Source of the DNA: Lepus europaeus
Lineage: Eukaryota > Chordata > Mammalia > Lagomorpha > Leporidae
NCBI RefSeq assembly: GCF_033115175.1
Contig: NC_084838.1
Coordinates: 46,913,468-46,977,467, forward strand
Length of the DNA stretch: 64,000 nt
Reading direction: 5' to 3'
The notes under the pieces were generated by a model. It did not search any database. It was given only the letters and a program-made list of their open reading frames with translations, and was not told where the DNA came from. How positions within the stretch are numbered: the stretch's first letter is position 1; each line of letters opens with the position of its first letter. A program made the position numbers and the translations under genes. Of this stretch, positions 20,137 through 33,225 are shown one piece after another.

Positions 20137-23100
20137 TCTGTAGTTGAAAGAGTTTTTTAAGGAAGTCAAGAAGAAAAGTATTTGATGGTTCTAAAAGAGG
20201 GTCCCTCTTATATTCAATCCTCCCCAATCTGCAGTTTAGGTGTGGCCAGCAGAACCAGGTGCTAGTACTTAGAGTCAAACAGCTTTTCCCCATTGCCCAG
20301 CCTCCAGCCATTCAAAGATCAACTCCAGGTTTACATCATGTTTCACTTGGCAACTGGTAGCAAACCCAGTCTCAAAGGAACCTATACAAATGTTTCAAGT
20401 CTAGAAAACACAGAACAAGAGCAGATGGCTTCATTCTAAAATGAATGATTAGTAAAGATGTTAAGCAAAACAGTTAAACAGAAGAACAGAAAGGATCACC
20501 ATAGGAAAGCTGATCTCCTTCAGCTGAGTGAGTACTCACTTTAATTGTGTTTGTCTCAGCAACCTGTCAATCCTAAAATAGGCCAGCACTATAAGGAGAT
20601 ATTCCCAACTTGTTGAAGGGAAGTATGTGTCTCTCAGCCCCTTGAACATCAGCAGACAGAGGACAGACACTTGTAGTGTCAACCAGGATCCCAAAGCCCT
20701 GAGTTTATTTGTAGAACTGAATTTATACATTAATGTCTGGTGGTTTAGGAAAATTCTGCTGAAACTTCTTTGCAGCAGCACCAATGATGGTATGGGGATG
20801 AAGAGCATGGACTTTTATTCCATTGTTTACAAAGAAAGGCTCAGTAACTCCAATCCTTTCTCTGCCAGCTCAGCCAAGAGGGATGCCTGCTGTGGCATGG
20901 TCAGCAATTATGATATCTTGATTGCCTCAACCACTGTTTCTGGGCTGCTAATGAGTCAAAGATTTAGGGTTCCAAAGAAAAATCTCAAACCTCTTTAGGT
21001 TAGCCCAATTAGCAGGGTTTCTCATGGGTCAGAACTGATATGAATATCAAAAATCTTGAGACGTGTGGAAGAGAGCAGGCTAAACAAAGAACTTTAGAGA
21101 AAAATTGGTTCATAAGACAGGAAACAGTCCAAAAGGGTTCAATGCCATGGAGCCCCAAAAAAGTTGTGAGTACTAAAATTAAAGCATTAGAGTTTAAATA
21201 TGAGGGAGAGGAACAAGAAGTAGTGAACACAGAATGAATGCAATGGGGCCTTGAGCAATTGCCAGGAATAAATATTTTTCATAGAGTTAAAAAATGATAG
21301 GGAGATGGCCGGGTGTAATATCTGTCCAGGGATAAGGAGGCAGAGAGGGAAAACATGGGGATGACTTAAACCTACACAAAACACCTGTGTACCTAATACA
21401 GCTACTGCCTGAGGAGCACCAGGTGTAGCAGTTTGTAATCATTTAACTGCTTCAACCATGCTCTCCCCATAAATTCTGCTAGGAGTTTCCAGAAACAGCT
21501 AAGTTAGAAAGGAATAAAATGTTGAGAGGGTTTGAACATTGGCTCTCCAGCGGTAGTCACAAACTTGAGAGGAAGAGCAAATTTCCAGAAAGTCCCATAA
21601 AAAGGTAAGTGCACAGACCATACTCAATTGCAAGGGCAGATTAACCCAGACAGGAGGGAAATTTCACTGGGGGAGCTTTGGAAATTACAAGAAGGTGGGG
21701 AGTAGGTAAAGAGCCTGGGAATCATCAAAGCATGGCCGGCGGAGAGGCAGGCTATCCCACAGGCATTCATGTGAGGAGACATTTCTTCCGGGAAGATACA
21801 GGAAACTGAGGCAGGGATAGAAGCAACATTAAAAGGTTTCATATTTCTCTCACTAGCTCTTGAGACAGGTAAATACCTTCAGAGCAATGATGGGAGGTTA
21901 AATATTTCTACTCCCTGCAGATGGCAAGTGGATCGATCATAGAGCAACTATTCCCCAAAGACAAGAATTCTCATCGGGGAGAACTCCCAAGCATTGATAT
22001 AATTCTTTCGGGCACTCATGTGAAAAATACTAGTAACCTTATTGTTCCTTTCGGGCAGCTTTGATTCTCCACAGATACCTTCCTGAGCTATGAGGAAATT
22101 CACCACTATTGCCATGGGAGCCCATTGCAAGAAGGAAATAGAAATAAAAGGGTTATGGAAGCCACCCGGGTCACATTAGTTGTTTGCACTCAGATTTAAA
22201 GCCATGTCATTATCTTAGCAAAATAAACAACTGCATAATAAATGTGCAGTTTCAACAAAAGCTCCACTGTTCCTTGAAGGAGCTACTCAAGACCAGGAGA
22301 GAGAAGGATGAGGTTTAATTTCCTGTTTCTTAACATCTTTACATTTAAATTTCTTTGCCTGACTGTCCTCTATTATCCTACTCCCTTCTACCCATCCTTG
22401 CTTCTCATCACTCACCTCTACCCACAACACCGCTCATCCTAGTCAATTATGTGTGGGCAGAAAGGGCTAACAGATGTACTGACTGGTAGCTCTTCCCCTT
22501 AAAATGCTTTCTTGATTTTAGAAAGTAATGCTTTCTATTTAAAAAAGAACATGCACTTCTGCTGCCTAAGATATTCAAAGGGGAAGTCAGAGGGAATTTG
22601 GAAGATAGACTAAGCTAGTCACTGAAGCCTGGAGGAGGTAGGTCAACCACTGATCTCAGAATGCGTCAATCGTACTTAGTCTATAAACTGAACAGTGTGT
22701 GGGGTTGGGGGTGCATAAGGCGGAGGAGCTAAAGAGTAATTCAACACGGGATATGGATTTTAAAATGTGATGCTGTGGATGCTGCAGTAAGCTATTAGCT
22801 CAGTATTTCCTAAAGCATATTCCATGGGATTTAAATAAGGGTCAGTGATGAATGACTCTGTGCCTGAGTGAATTATGGAAATGTTGGACCAAGTATGTGT
22901 ATTTCTTGCTTCAAGAGTGCTCAGAATCATTAACTTGTGAATATGGACTGTGATTCTCTGAGGTGTAGGGAAGCAGCTGTAGTATAGTGGCATCCCACCT
23001 TTCCTACTTACAATTGACCTCTAAGCCTCTGGTGTGTTTCACTGAACATCATCATAACTGTTGGGTTTGAGAACTCTCTTTAGAAAGCACGGTATTAAAG

Positions 23101-24971
23101 AGAGCTGAGAAAAATGAACAAAGTCTGAGATAATGATGTGTATCGAAGTCACAATGTGAACTTAGGAGAGAAGATCAGTTGGGTCTTTAAAGTCATTGAT
23201 GGGTTGTGGCTCACCAAAAGTGGAGAACTGTTGAGGAGCTATCCTGAAGTTAGATTAGATTAGAGCAGAAGAAGCAGGTTTAGAAAGAGGCCAAAGACCA
23301 CAGAAATTTTCTGGAGAGCCAAAAATGGCAACTGCATGGAAGGAAAAAGAAAACATTTGGGAATTGAGATATGGGCGTTTTCACGTGTGGCTCTGGAGTT
23401 GGTACACAAAATGATCATCCTTGATTCCACAAATAATGTGCTACCAGGGCTGGTTCCAGGACAGCTGTATCTGCAGAGTGGTGAAAAGACTCAAGTAGGA
23501 GTCGTGAGAACAAGATTTGCAGTCAGCTCTATGATTTGCTAGAGCTGACTTACAGCAACTCAGCAGGGCCGATAATATACATCTTTTCCGATTTCTACAT
23601 TGAAGGAAATCAAATTGGTAGCCATTGAGAAGTATTTACACTACAGAAACTGGTCAACTTTACAAATCAGAGCTTTCTCCACCCTCACTCTCCAACCCTA
23701 TTCCAACGATGCCCTACTCAAACAAAGCTGCCTGTGAAATGTTTATCCACATGCCACTGCCCATGACCTTAGGCTTGTGACATTTAGTTTATCTTGCTTT
23801 ATTGGTAAAGTTCAATGAAGTATGTTAATAATTCCCATTCTTTCAGAGTATGAAGGCTCATTTAGAAACCAGAGGAAGATATCATATATACACATGGCAG
23901 AGTTTGTAGTTCAGTACTACTTTTTGTTGGAGGAAAAAATTAGAAAGTCAAATAGCTATTATGAATTGGATGTCTTTTAAGCATGATATTATCTATGACT
24001 TACTACCTTATGACTCCTATAGGTTTAACAAATATTAAATATGAGGCAGATAAGTTATATTTATTTGAAAAGCAAATGGCAGCCTTGAGAATAACTAAAA
24101 CAATTGTGTATCTACCCCCACGCACTTGTGGGAGTCATGGCTCACAATCTGGGAAGCATTAGGCTTTATAGTGATTATCCAGAATGGCTGAGTATCAGGA
24201 TTGCTGAAGAAATTGTTGAAATCCATCTTCCCAGGCTACAACCCAGAACAATCTAATAAAAATCTCAAGTTTGAAAATAATCGATCAAGCCAAGTTCTCA
24301 AGCCAATCCTCTTCGTTTGCTTCACTTCTTGTTTGTGCTTCAGGTAGCAGTCCTTTGTAATCTTAGGTGTATTAGTTAGAAAAATAACCCTTATATCCAG
24401 AGTGATCTTACAGTTCTGGCCAAACTAGTGCACTTTGAGCTTGAATGGTGTTATGGGGCAATTACTAGATTATTCTGGGACAACAGCCATAAACTAGGAT
24501 CACCTCAAGTATACCACAATGTATGATCATCTATTTGTAGCAAACTAAATCCCATCTCCCAGGAACTTTCAACCACTTAATTTCATTCTTCCTATTCAAG
24601 CCATAGCCATCAGGCTAATTTCGTTTGATATCCTTTTAAAGTAGAGGATAGCTATTCTGTCATCTCTCCTGATTCCTTGACCATCTCTTGCCCAGTATTA
24701 TAACATGGAAAGCAAAATGAAGTGTGGTTGGGAGGGACGATGGGCCCAGACTGTACCTGCCATTTTCCCTTTACCCCTTGGGTAATGCTAGAGACACCTC
24801 CAATGGCATTCTAGGGAGTGACAGTTTGAAAATCCTGCTACTGGGTAAATGACCTTTTCAATATCAAATATCCAAATCTTTGAGTGGCTTTACATTTTGA
24901 GTGAAGGAATAATATAACGGTGAAAAGAATAACATTCAATTAGTTTGAAATTCCTAATTTTTCTATGCTTT
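20137..24971. other. Long stretch without recognised repeats
   Basis: Almost 5 kb in which I recognise no SINE, L1 or simple repeat. Frames such as 20627-20998 (plus, 123 codons) show no known domain. Some of 20.6-21.9 kb could be degraded LTR/ERV internal sequence, but no gag or pol motif can be pointed to. Confidence 0.5.
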
Positions 24972-24992
24972 AAAATATGTATACAGGATCTT

Positions 24993-25322
24993 GGCCGGTA
25001 CCGTGGCTCAACAGGCTAATCCTCCGCCTTGCAGTGCCGGCACACCGGGTTCTCGTCCTGGTTGGGGCGCCAGATTCTATCCCGGTTGCCCTCTTCCAGG
25101 CCAGCTCTCTGCTATGGCCCGGGAAGGCAGTGGAGGATGGCCCAAGTGCTTGGGCCCTGCACCCGCATTGGAGACCAGGAGAAGCACCTGGCTCCTGGCT
25201 TTGGAACAGCACGATGCGCCGGCTGCAGCAGCCATTGGAGGGTGAACCAGCGGCAAAAAGGAAGACCTTCCTCTCTGTCTCTCTCTCTCTCACTATCTAC
25301 TCTGCCTGTCAAAAAATAAAAT
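24993..25322 (+). repeat. Young CSINE2 with long TSD
   Basis: Full-length CSINE2, GGCCGGTACCGTGGCTCAAC to CTGCCTGTCAAAAAATAAAAT. It is flanked by near-identical 20-21 bp duplications (24972-24992 and 25323-25342) that differ by one missing base. It inserted next to the end of a miniature element. Confidence 0.96.
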
Positions 25323-25336
25323 AAAATATGTATCAG

Positions 25337-25395
25337 GATCTTTCAAAAGGCTCATGGAAAATAAAATTAAATGATAAGTTTATGCAAAAAGTTTA
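25337..25395 (+). mobile_element. Mariner-like miniature element, 5' part
   Basis: GATCTTTCAAAAGGCTCATGG followed by AAATAAAATTAAATGATAAG and TTTATGC, matching the opening of the family at 13351 and 32603. The far end is not clear. Confidence 0.65.
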
Positions 25396-26464
25396 AATCC
25401 AGGCCTACTCATATGTTAAGTACACACAAATTTTTAATAGTGTATAGTATTTAAAAAATCAATACAACAAATATGCAAGTAAGTATTCACACATTAAAGA
25501 AAAGAACCTGCCTCTGTTTATCTTTCCCTTCAAATCTCCCTTCTCTCTTCCAACCTCCCCTCTAAAAGGTAATCAGTGATTGGGATTTCCATGCATCAAT
25601 CCCTTCATAATCTAGTGGTCCCTTTAGACAAGGCCAGGAAACTCTGAAATAGGAAAAGAAGACGCCGCTAACAGTGAACAGACAGCTCTCCGTCTTGCAT
25701 GACAACCAGCTGGCAAGTCCTTGAGACTATTTTCCTAGAAACATTTGAATTAATGGATTAAAAACCCCAGACTTGGCTCTTCCCCAGGCTGATTTGATGT
25801 GGCTAATGCAGAAATGCCAATTCTGTACAGCTGTGCAGAGGCTGGGGCTTTCTGTCTAAGGGAATGGGGCAATCTGGCTCAGAAAACCTTCATAAACCAG
25901 TGATTGTTAGAGTTCTAATGCCCAGAAATTGACTGTGGTCATCTTTTCAAAGAGAAATCAGCTCATTTAAATCACAATGCTAACTGAGGGCAGGAGTTAA
26001 CAAGGAAAGATATTGGAGAGAGAGAGAGCAGGTATGGGGGAAAGCTAAGGCATTTGTGGTCTGGCCCCTGCTGTCACTGAGTCAGGAAGGATGTTTTAAG
26101 ATACGGGTTTTGCCTTACATGAGGGAAGGATGTTTTGAGATCTGGGTTTTTGCCTTACATAGTCCTTGCCTACATATTCCGTGAACCTCCCTGGAGGAGA
26201 AAACAAATACAGGGAATAATTATTTTATGAACAAGGTAATAAGATATTGATCATCCTTAGACCCAAGTGCTACACTGTGGACCACAGGCCATTGGGAAAT
26301 AGCACAGTCCCACATAACCACATAGAGGAGAATCGCTGTGAGGCAGAGCTAGTAAAGACAAAGGGCCTTTGAGAGGGGAAGATCAATTCCATGTGGTATC
26401 ATCAGAGCAATCTTCACAAAAGCTAGACCTCAAAGAGAAGGTAGGAGGAAATATGAACACATGT
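25396..26464. other. Unique non-coding DNA
   Basis: No repeat recognised. A local duplication of AGGATGTTTTAAGATACGGG / AGGATGTTTTGAGATCTGGG plus TTTTGCCTTACAT (26088-26119 and 26127-26159) is visible. Confidence 0.6.
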
Positions 26465-26705
26465 TTATACTAATAGCTCACTAGTATAAATGCATTTTTT
26501 GAATGCCAGGCACTTTGGTAAACACTTTACATGTATTATTTCATATACTCTCAGTAACACTTGGAAGTATAATTATGCCCATTTTACATATGGGGAAACT
26601 GAGGCTCAGGGAATAACTTGTCCCAGGTTACACAATTAGAGTCTGACAGGATTCAAGCCCAAGGGGTTGGACTGAATAGACAGCATGATGCTACACTGCC
26701 TAGGC
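26465..26705 (+). repeat. MIR SINE
   Basis: Well-preserved plus-strand MIR: GAATGCCAGGCACTTTGG, ACACTTTACATGTATTATTTC, ATTTTACATATGGGGAAACTG, CTTGTCCCAGGTTACACAATT, ATTCAAGCCCAAGG (separate blocks). Confidence 0.93.
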
Positions 26706-27117
26706 AGAAGAACAGCAGGAGAGGAAGACTGGACATGGGAGGAAAGGAGACAGTAAGGATTGGCCACATGGGAAAGGCAGCATGGTAGAGTTGTTTGGCT
26801 ACATTATCCTTCTGCTGAAAAGCCTTAAATATTTGCCCCATCCCCTGTGCTTTACAAACACAGATGCTAAAGAGAGCTTCTTAACTTTAATGGACAATAT
26901 AAGGGGAAGCTCCAGTAAAAGAAGCAATGACATAATTGGGATTGTGCCCATTACCATTACCAAACCTTCCAGTTTGGCTAGTATTTTGAAACTTAACAGG
27001 ACATGAACCAGGTTTATAAAAGAGAACTCTTAAAGGCATCAGTACAAGCTGGAAAAATAAGAGGTAATGCAGAACTGAATGTATGAAAAGACTTTCAAGA
27101 AATGTGAAATCCTCTGT

Positions 27118-27400
27118 AATTCACTCAACAAACATTTCCTGATTAGTCACTTTATATTAGCCTCTGCACTGGGGTATTGGAGATGTGGGCCTCTCCAAAG
27201 TAGCAAAGCAAAGGGGTGCATTATGCCTTATAACAAAATAGAAGTGAATTGAAGACCTGCATCATGCGTTAAGAAACGAGCATTTGCCAAGCCCTCCCTG
27301 TGTGCTGGGTACTCTAAACGATGATAGATATAGATTCCTATCTTCAGCTGCCTCCAATAATAGAAACGCAGATGAATAAATAATTGCAGCACGAAGCAAT
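27118..27400 (+). repeat. L2-like 3' fragment(s)
   Basis: CACTCAACAAACATTTCCTG and CTGTGTGCTGGGTACTCTAA resemble the conserved L2 3' end (ATTTATTGAGCACCTACTATG-type). Degraded, so the call is tentative. Confidence 0.5.
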
Positions 27401-28103
27401 GAGTACTTGGGTACCAAAAGGGGAGTTATAAACCAAAGCAGGTATCTGCACCAAAGGAGGATATAATATCCTGACCTAGTCCACCTCTATTGAGTTCACT
27501 CAAAATAGACTTAGTCATTTTCTGTCTTGCTTAATTAAAAAATTCATTTACTTGTACTATAAAAATGAGATCAGATGATCTCTTACAGAACTTTGAAGCT
27601 CTAGGATTCTGATTCTGCACTCTCCTAGCCATTGAGAAATCAGGGCATCTTTCTCTATTAGTAACATGAGTTACAGAACACCAAGTACTGTGCTCAGATT
27701 GGTGAAGCAAACCAAGTATTGTTCATTATAGGTTAGTATCTCTTTTTTGAACATGCTACCAAAAGAGGAAATATTTATTTGTTCATAAGTGGGTCAAAGT
27801 CTCAATTTTACAATATTAAGGAAATACCTATGACCTTTCACCTAATTACTAAATTCTGATATGTCAGTAGTAATCCACTGAAAGATTTCATTAACCAGGA
27901 AATGCAAATTCACGACAATGTCCCATCAGTTTTTAGAAGTATAATTTTTTTAAAAAAATTTAAATTTAGAAAATTAATTGAAAGCATTTAGAGAAATAAT
28001 TTCAGATCAAAGTTCAAAAACCACATGGACACATTAAAATTACTAAAAGACTAATGTGAGTTGTTGTGAGGTTTTGCCAATCATGTATGCTTGCTGGACT
28101 TCA

Positions 28104-28152
28104 ATTTTTTTATTTATAAAATAAGGGGTTTTTATTTATAAAATAAGGGTGT
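28104..28152 (+). repeat. Short tandem duplication
   Basis: TTTTTATTTATAAAATAAGGG occurs twice head to tail with a one- or two-base junction. Confidence 0.92.
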
Positions 28153-28552
28153 TGGACTAAAGACTCCATTTTGTGCTTAGTAATTTAGCAATGCTAAAAC
28201 ATGGCAATTTAGACTTGGAGAACAGCAATTTAGAATTGCGCTCTAGGGATGGCAAATATTTGGACAATGAGTAACAATTCAGTGGATTGGTATTTATGAG
28301 AAAAGAGATTCTGAGGTCCAACCCAGGTTCAGAGGGAAGGAACACAGTAGCAATGTGTGGCTGGGGCAAGGGAGACAGTGGGTACACAGAGCCATGTTTG
28401 TTCTAATTGAATCCTCAGATTCTGTAAACTGGAAAACTTGGTTTCAGAAAGTGATGCTATGGTCACAAAATAAATTGATAGGTAACAAATTCTAAGCTGA
28501 ATTTTACTATCTCTCACTAATATTTTTAACCAATGATTGTATCTTTCTATGT

Positions 28553-28897
28553 TTTAAAAAGATTTTTTTATTGATTTTATTTGAAGGGCAGAGTTGCAGA
28601 AAGAGAAGGAGCGGGAGAAAAGGGGAGAGAGAGAGAGATCTTCCATCTGCCAGTTCACTCCCCAAATGGTTGCAACAGCTAGGGCCAGGCCAGGTCAAAG
28701 CCAAGAGCCAGGAGCTTCATCCAGGTCTCCCTCATGGGTGCAGGGGCCCAGGACTTGGCCCATCTTTTGCTGCTTTCCCAGGTGCATTAATAGGGAGCTG
28801 GATCAGAAGTGGAGCAGCCAGGACTAGATCCGGCACCCATATGGGATGTTGGCGGCGCAGGCAGCAGCTTTTACCTGTTATGCCATAATGCCACCTC
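28553..28897 (-). repeat. C-repeat SINE
   Basis: Minus copy: TTTTAAAAAGATTTTTTTATTG tail, GAGATCTTCCATCTGCC block, GTCTCCCTCATGGGTGCAGG, head end GCCATAATGCCACCTCCC. The frames on both strands here are SINE shadows. Confidence 0.92.
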
Positions 28898-29034
28898 CCA
28901 ACTATTGTATCTTACATCTTGTTCCCAAGTTACAGTGGTTTACCAAAATGCATATAACACTATTAGATCAGTGAATTTACAAAAGAAGCAAATCTACTTC
29001 ATTTTATCATACTCAATATTGTCAAAGTAATTTG

Positions 29035-29830
29035 TCCACAGCACAGTTCAGATCGTATACTACTCTGCTCAGTGATTCCCCCAAAGTCATTCATTTTCTT
29101 CCCTCAGCTCCCCTTTCAGACTTACGATTGTCATGTTCTATCATATCTCTTATTCAACATAGCAGACATTCTGTAGGGAACATCTAACTACAGTACAAAT
29201 CGCCTCCCCTTGTCTAGGAACTTTTAGCTTCCCCTGGAAGTTGTTCATTTGTGACTTCACTCTTTGGACCATAGTTCATAAAACTGATATAAATATGGGA
29301 CAGGAAGAATCTCTTTGCTGCCATTCAGTTAAAGAGTTGGGGATAGCTGTAGCCATTTCTGCAGGGAGAGCAAGTCTGCTTATAGAAAACATGAAACAGA
29401 AGTAGAAGAGTAACTCCCTGGGCTCCGATTGCTCCCCAGCCCTGACGTCAGCTCTTCTGAGGCCGGTCTGCATGAGCATTCTGTCCGTGCTTTCCCCTCC
29501 TCCTAAGCTGATTCCCTGGTGTTTCCAGCAAGTCTGAATTAACCTGTATTCTTATCTGTGCCTTTGCCCCTACCCTGCCCCCACCTTCCAGTCTATGTTC
29601 CGGGTAACTTCTGCTTGCCCCATAGTCACAAGTAATGTCTTCATCCTGTGTATTTCCTACAGCTCAGAGTGTGTATTTCTTATGATCAATGCATTTGTGA
29701 TTACACAGACCTTTTTTAAAATCATAACTTCAATGCTCCCTATAGGGAAGAATCCATACCTGATTCATCATTGTAATCTCCACATGGCAAGCACAGTGGA
29801 AGAGGCAGTGTCAACCTTTATTTGTTTTGT
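29035..29830 (+). repeat. Possible L2 fragments
   Basis: AGATCGTATACTACTCTGCTCAGTG (near 29051) and CATGGCAAGCACAGTGG (near 29783) fit the L2 3' body and terminal block, with unalignable sequence between. Tentative. Confidence 0.4.
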
Positions 29831-31314
29831 TTTTTCAAAAAAGGATAAAAAACAAACAGCTTTCCTTCATTCTCTACTGTTGGGCAAACCCTGAACCTCA
29901 CTCTTTCAGGCAGGTGTTAGAGAAGTGGAGATTTGCTCATTTTATCCAGTTAGTGTGAACAGTGTAGACAAACAGGATAATTGAGGCCCAGAAATCTGCA
30001 GGGCTTGAATGATGCCGTTTGGTTGTCAATATTGATCATGCTTAATAAGAAAATTGCCAGATCTCGGCTGTCCTCGATGCCGTGTGGGCATCACCTAAAA
30101 GCAAAGGGCTGACAGGCTGTTGCAGGCATCTGCAATCTTGATATAATAAACCTGCTTTCATCTGAGAAAATGGGTGCCTGTTTCTGAGCAGGATCGGAGC
30201 CTTTTAGAATTTCATATCATTTCCCTGTACAAATTTTCTTCTGTGCTTATGATGAGGGAATTATTAATGTACAATTCTTTGAGATATTTAAATTATGTTA
30301 ATTTACTTTAATTCACACCATGTGAATGAGTGTTTGCAGAGTGGATTTTCAGTAGGGTTAAAAATCAAGGTTAAGGTTTAAGGAATAATGACTTTAGAAA
30401 CAGAATGGAGTGATTTAAGGTGCATTGTGACTTTGTGAAGTGGGTTATTAACCTGTCAGGTACCTATGTCCCTTCTGAGCGTGGCTTTGGTCTTTCCTGA
30501 CCCTATCAGCGCCCTTTCCAGATGAAAGCATAGCTATAATCACTGTGTTTTATGCTAGGCATTCAGCTTCTCAAATAGCAGTTGACACTCACTGTGGACG
30601 TGGCTGTTGGAGCTGTCTGTATCTGTGTTGACCCACCATCAGAACTGGAAAAACCTGTCACTCCACAGTAATAGTTAACAACAACAACACAAAAAAGCGG
30701 TTCGTTTTGCCAGCATTCATAATTTGCAATGATCCTTCAGGAGTAACCGATTTGCTCATCTTAGTGTTCAGGCTTTTGTGCAGGCTTAAGCATGTTGCAT
30801 TTGCACGCAGTTCATGGTAAATAAACCTCAAATCTCTACCAGACAACTATCAAGAATAAACCAAAGAATAAGAGCCCTTCTATCTATGGCATTTTCTTAA
30901 TTGTGCTTATTGACTGAGTACACTTAAATTAGGACCCTGTAAAAATTGCTCCATTTTTTGGAAAAGGCATATTGGAAAGACATGATTGACCACTTCTGAC
31001 ACAAATAATTGAGTGTCATATCTTCTGTAATTTAAAAGTCGTCTTTTACCTTATAGAAACAAATTTTATAAGAATGGTGAATGAGAAATTGGAAATACAA
31101 TCCCCTCTTAAACTGCTAAATTCCTTTTAGCTACTTGGAATAGAAAGTGGAAAAGCAGAAAACCAAAAACGGGTTTTTAAATCTCCCTTAATATTACTAA
31201 GACAGGTAATTAAACTGTCATTTATATTATCCCAGCTATTTTGCTATACAAGATTAACATATGAGAAGGATTAAAAATTATGTTCAAAATTAAAATGGTA
31301 TTATAGCATTTATA
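29831..31314. other. Unique non-coding DNA, no repeats recognised
   Basis: About 1.5 kb without transposon traces. The 30.0-30.5 kb part has mixed composition and lacks simple repeats, which is compatible with a conserved non-coding element, but this cannot be judged from one sequence. Confidence 0.5.
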
Positions 31315-31475
31315 TTGCTTTATAATATACCTTTTTCACTTAAAAACACAGCATAGAGATTTATCTGAGCAAAGAATTTACGTGCTTAGATATCACTGTA
31401 GACCTGTTAGTATAGCTTAAACAAAAAACAAATAAATAACAATACAAAATTCCAGTAAGGATGTAAGAAACTGGA

Positions 31476-31640
31476 CCTCTTTAAAAAAAAAAAAATATCT
31501 GAGAGAACTCCAATCAACTGGTTCACTCCCCCAAATAGCAATGGCCAAGGCTGGACCACGCTAATGCCAGGAGCTAGGAACTCAACCTGGATCTCCCACA
31601 AGGGTGGCAGGATCCAAGAACCTGAGCCATCTCCTATAGC
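31476..31640 (-). repeat. C-repeat SINE, truncated
   Basis: Minus copy from an A13 run through ACTCCAATCAACTGGTTCAC to CCTGAGCCATCTCC. The head is missing. Confidence 0.85.
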
Positions 31641-31934
31641 TGGACAGTGTGCATTTTATTAAATATAAAAATTATTCAACAAATTCCCTATTCTTAACCA
31701 ATTTTTATAACCCAACCTAGTTTTTATAAACTAGTATATTTTGCACCTTTTTACATAACTACAATTATTTCTTTAAAATAAATACCTAAAATCATACTGT
31801 CAAATGTATACGCATCCTTAAATTTTTAACATTGCCAGGTTATCCTCTTAAAAACTTTTAACACTTTATATTCCTATCAGCAGTGTATGAGAGAATGCAT
31901 CTACACACTCACTGATAATGTATATTATCTTTTT

Positions 31935-32222
31935 TAACTATTTACTTATCTATTTATTTAAAAGGTAGGCAGAGAGAGAAGAGTCAGAGAGATCTCCTGT
32001 CTGCTGGTTCACTCCTCAAATGCCCCCAACAACCAGGGCTAAGCCAGGAAGTCCATCAGGTCTCCTAGAGTGACAGGAACCCAAGAACTTGAGCCATGAT
32101 TCTCTGCCTTCCTAGACGTGTTAGCAGGAAGCTGGATCAGAAGTGTCATAGTAAGGACTTAAACCAGGCACTCCAGCATGGGATGGAGGCATGCCAAGAG
32201 CCACAACAGCTGCCCCATCATC
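31935..32222 (-). repeat. C-repeat SINE, older
   Basis: Minus copy: TTATCTATTTATTTAAAAGG tail, GATCTCCTGTCTGCTGG, GGAAGCTGGATCAGAAGTG, head end CACAACAGCTGCCCCATC. Confidence 0.87.
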
Positions 32223-32319
32223 CTTTTTGTTTTTTTAAATAATATTTGCATACTTGTTAAGGAACTGGGCCTCACTGTGCTTTTCTTTGCTTAACATTTA
32301 TTCTTGCTGTTATTTCTAG

Positions 32320-32765
32320 ATCATTGCTCAAGCTGGTCCCCCGCCTGGGACATTGTCTCCCCCTCATCTAACTCATTTCCGCTCAGCCTTCCAGTCCTAG
32401 GTAAGACACGGATTTCTGCAAGACAACTCACAGATCCCTAGTTCTGGCTTAGGTCATTCTTATTTGCTTCTATAGCATCTTGTCCTTCCTGTACGGTATC
32501 ACCTGTAGTCACACACTCTGAGCAATTATGTACCTTTCATTTCTATGCCTGAAGGGTGAAGACTGTGCCTTAGGCCTAACATCAGCATAGTGTCTGGCAA
32601 TGTGAGGAGTCTTCAAAAAGTTCACGGAAATATATATTCATGAAAAAACTATGCATGATTTTAGAATTTTTACATCAAAATGAACATCCTTTAATCCAAT
32701 TTCCCATAAACTTTTGAACTCTTACATATTCATTAAATATTTATAGAAAAATGAATTTTAAAAGA
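32320..32765 (+). repeat. L2 3' region, interrupted by a miniature element
   Basis: CATTGCTCAAGCTGGTCCCCC, GGGACATTGTCTCCC, TGCCTGAAGGGTGAAGACTG and CAGCATAGTGTCTGGCA follow the L2 order. The expected terminal ATTCATTAAATATTTATAG appears just after the miniature element at 32603-32724. Confidence 0.75.
32603..32724 (+). mobile_element. Complete mariner-like miniature element
   Basis: Best copy in the window, about 120 bp. The left end GAGGAGTCTTCAAAAAGTTC is mirrored by CATAAACTTTTGAACTCTTA at the right. It has no coding capacity, so any movement would have needed a transposase from elsewhere. It sits in the L2 just before its end. Confidence 0.8.
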
Positions 32766-33225
32766 ATATATGAATCAGAAAGGGGATGTTCTGCTTGTTT
32801 AGAGTTCACCATATTAGTAGTGTATTTCTAGTGCCATCCAGAAAAATGCCCCCTACCATCAATAAAGATGTCAAGTGGGAATGAGGGTCTACTCGTATGT
32901 CAGGAAGATGGATTCACTACATGATCACGGTGTGGTGCCACTGGCCATTAAGATTAGCAAAGTAACTTTTGTTGTGCCAACTGTACACTCTCCAAGTCAC
33001 TTGTTAGTGATTTTTTGGCTTTTTGATGTGGAGTATAAACTGCCCAGACTAAGAATAGTGTGTGTCATACAAACTTAAGCTTGCCTCTCCTTATAAAACT
33101 ATGCATTTTACTGAAAATGTTTAAAGTGACATTGGCTTTGTACACTCATCACTCAGATTTTATTATTATGAGGACATCCTCTGGGGTGCTAGGACCTTCT
33201 GGAAGTTGCAGATCACACCAATGTG

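Larger units (their letters stand above)
31315..32260 (-). repeat. Old L1 3' end, split by two SINEs
   Basis: Antisense L1M 3' region: TACCTTTTTCACTTAAAAAC (31329), AACATTGCCAGGTTATCC (31828), TTCCTATCAGCAGTGTATGAG (31871), TGATAATGTATATTATC. It is interrupted at 31476-31640 and 31935-32222. Confidence 0.75.

Noticed and set aside
20627-20998. 123-codon frame as a retroviral or host gene fragment
   Set aside because: No gag, pol or other motif could be located; chance open frame is as likely.
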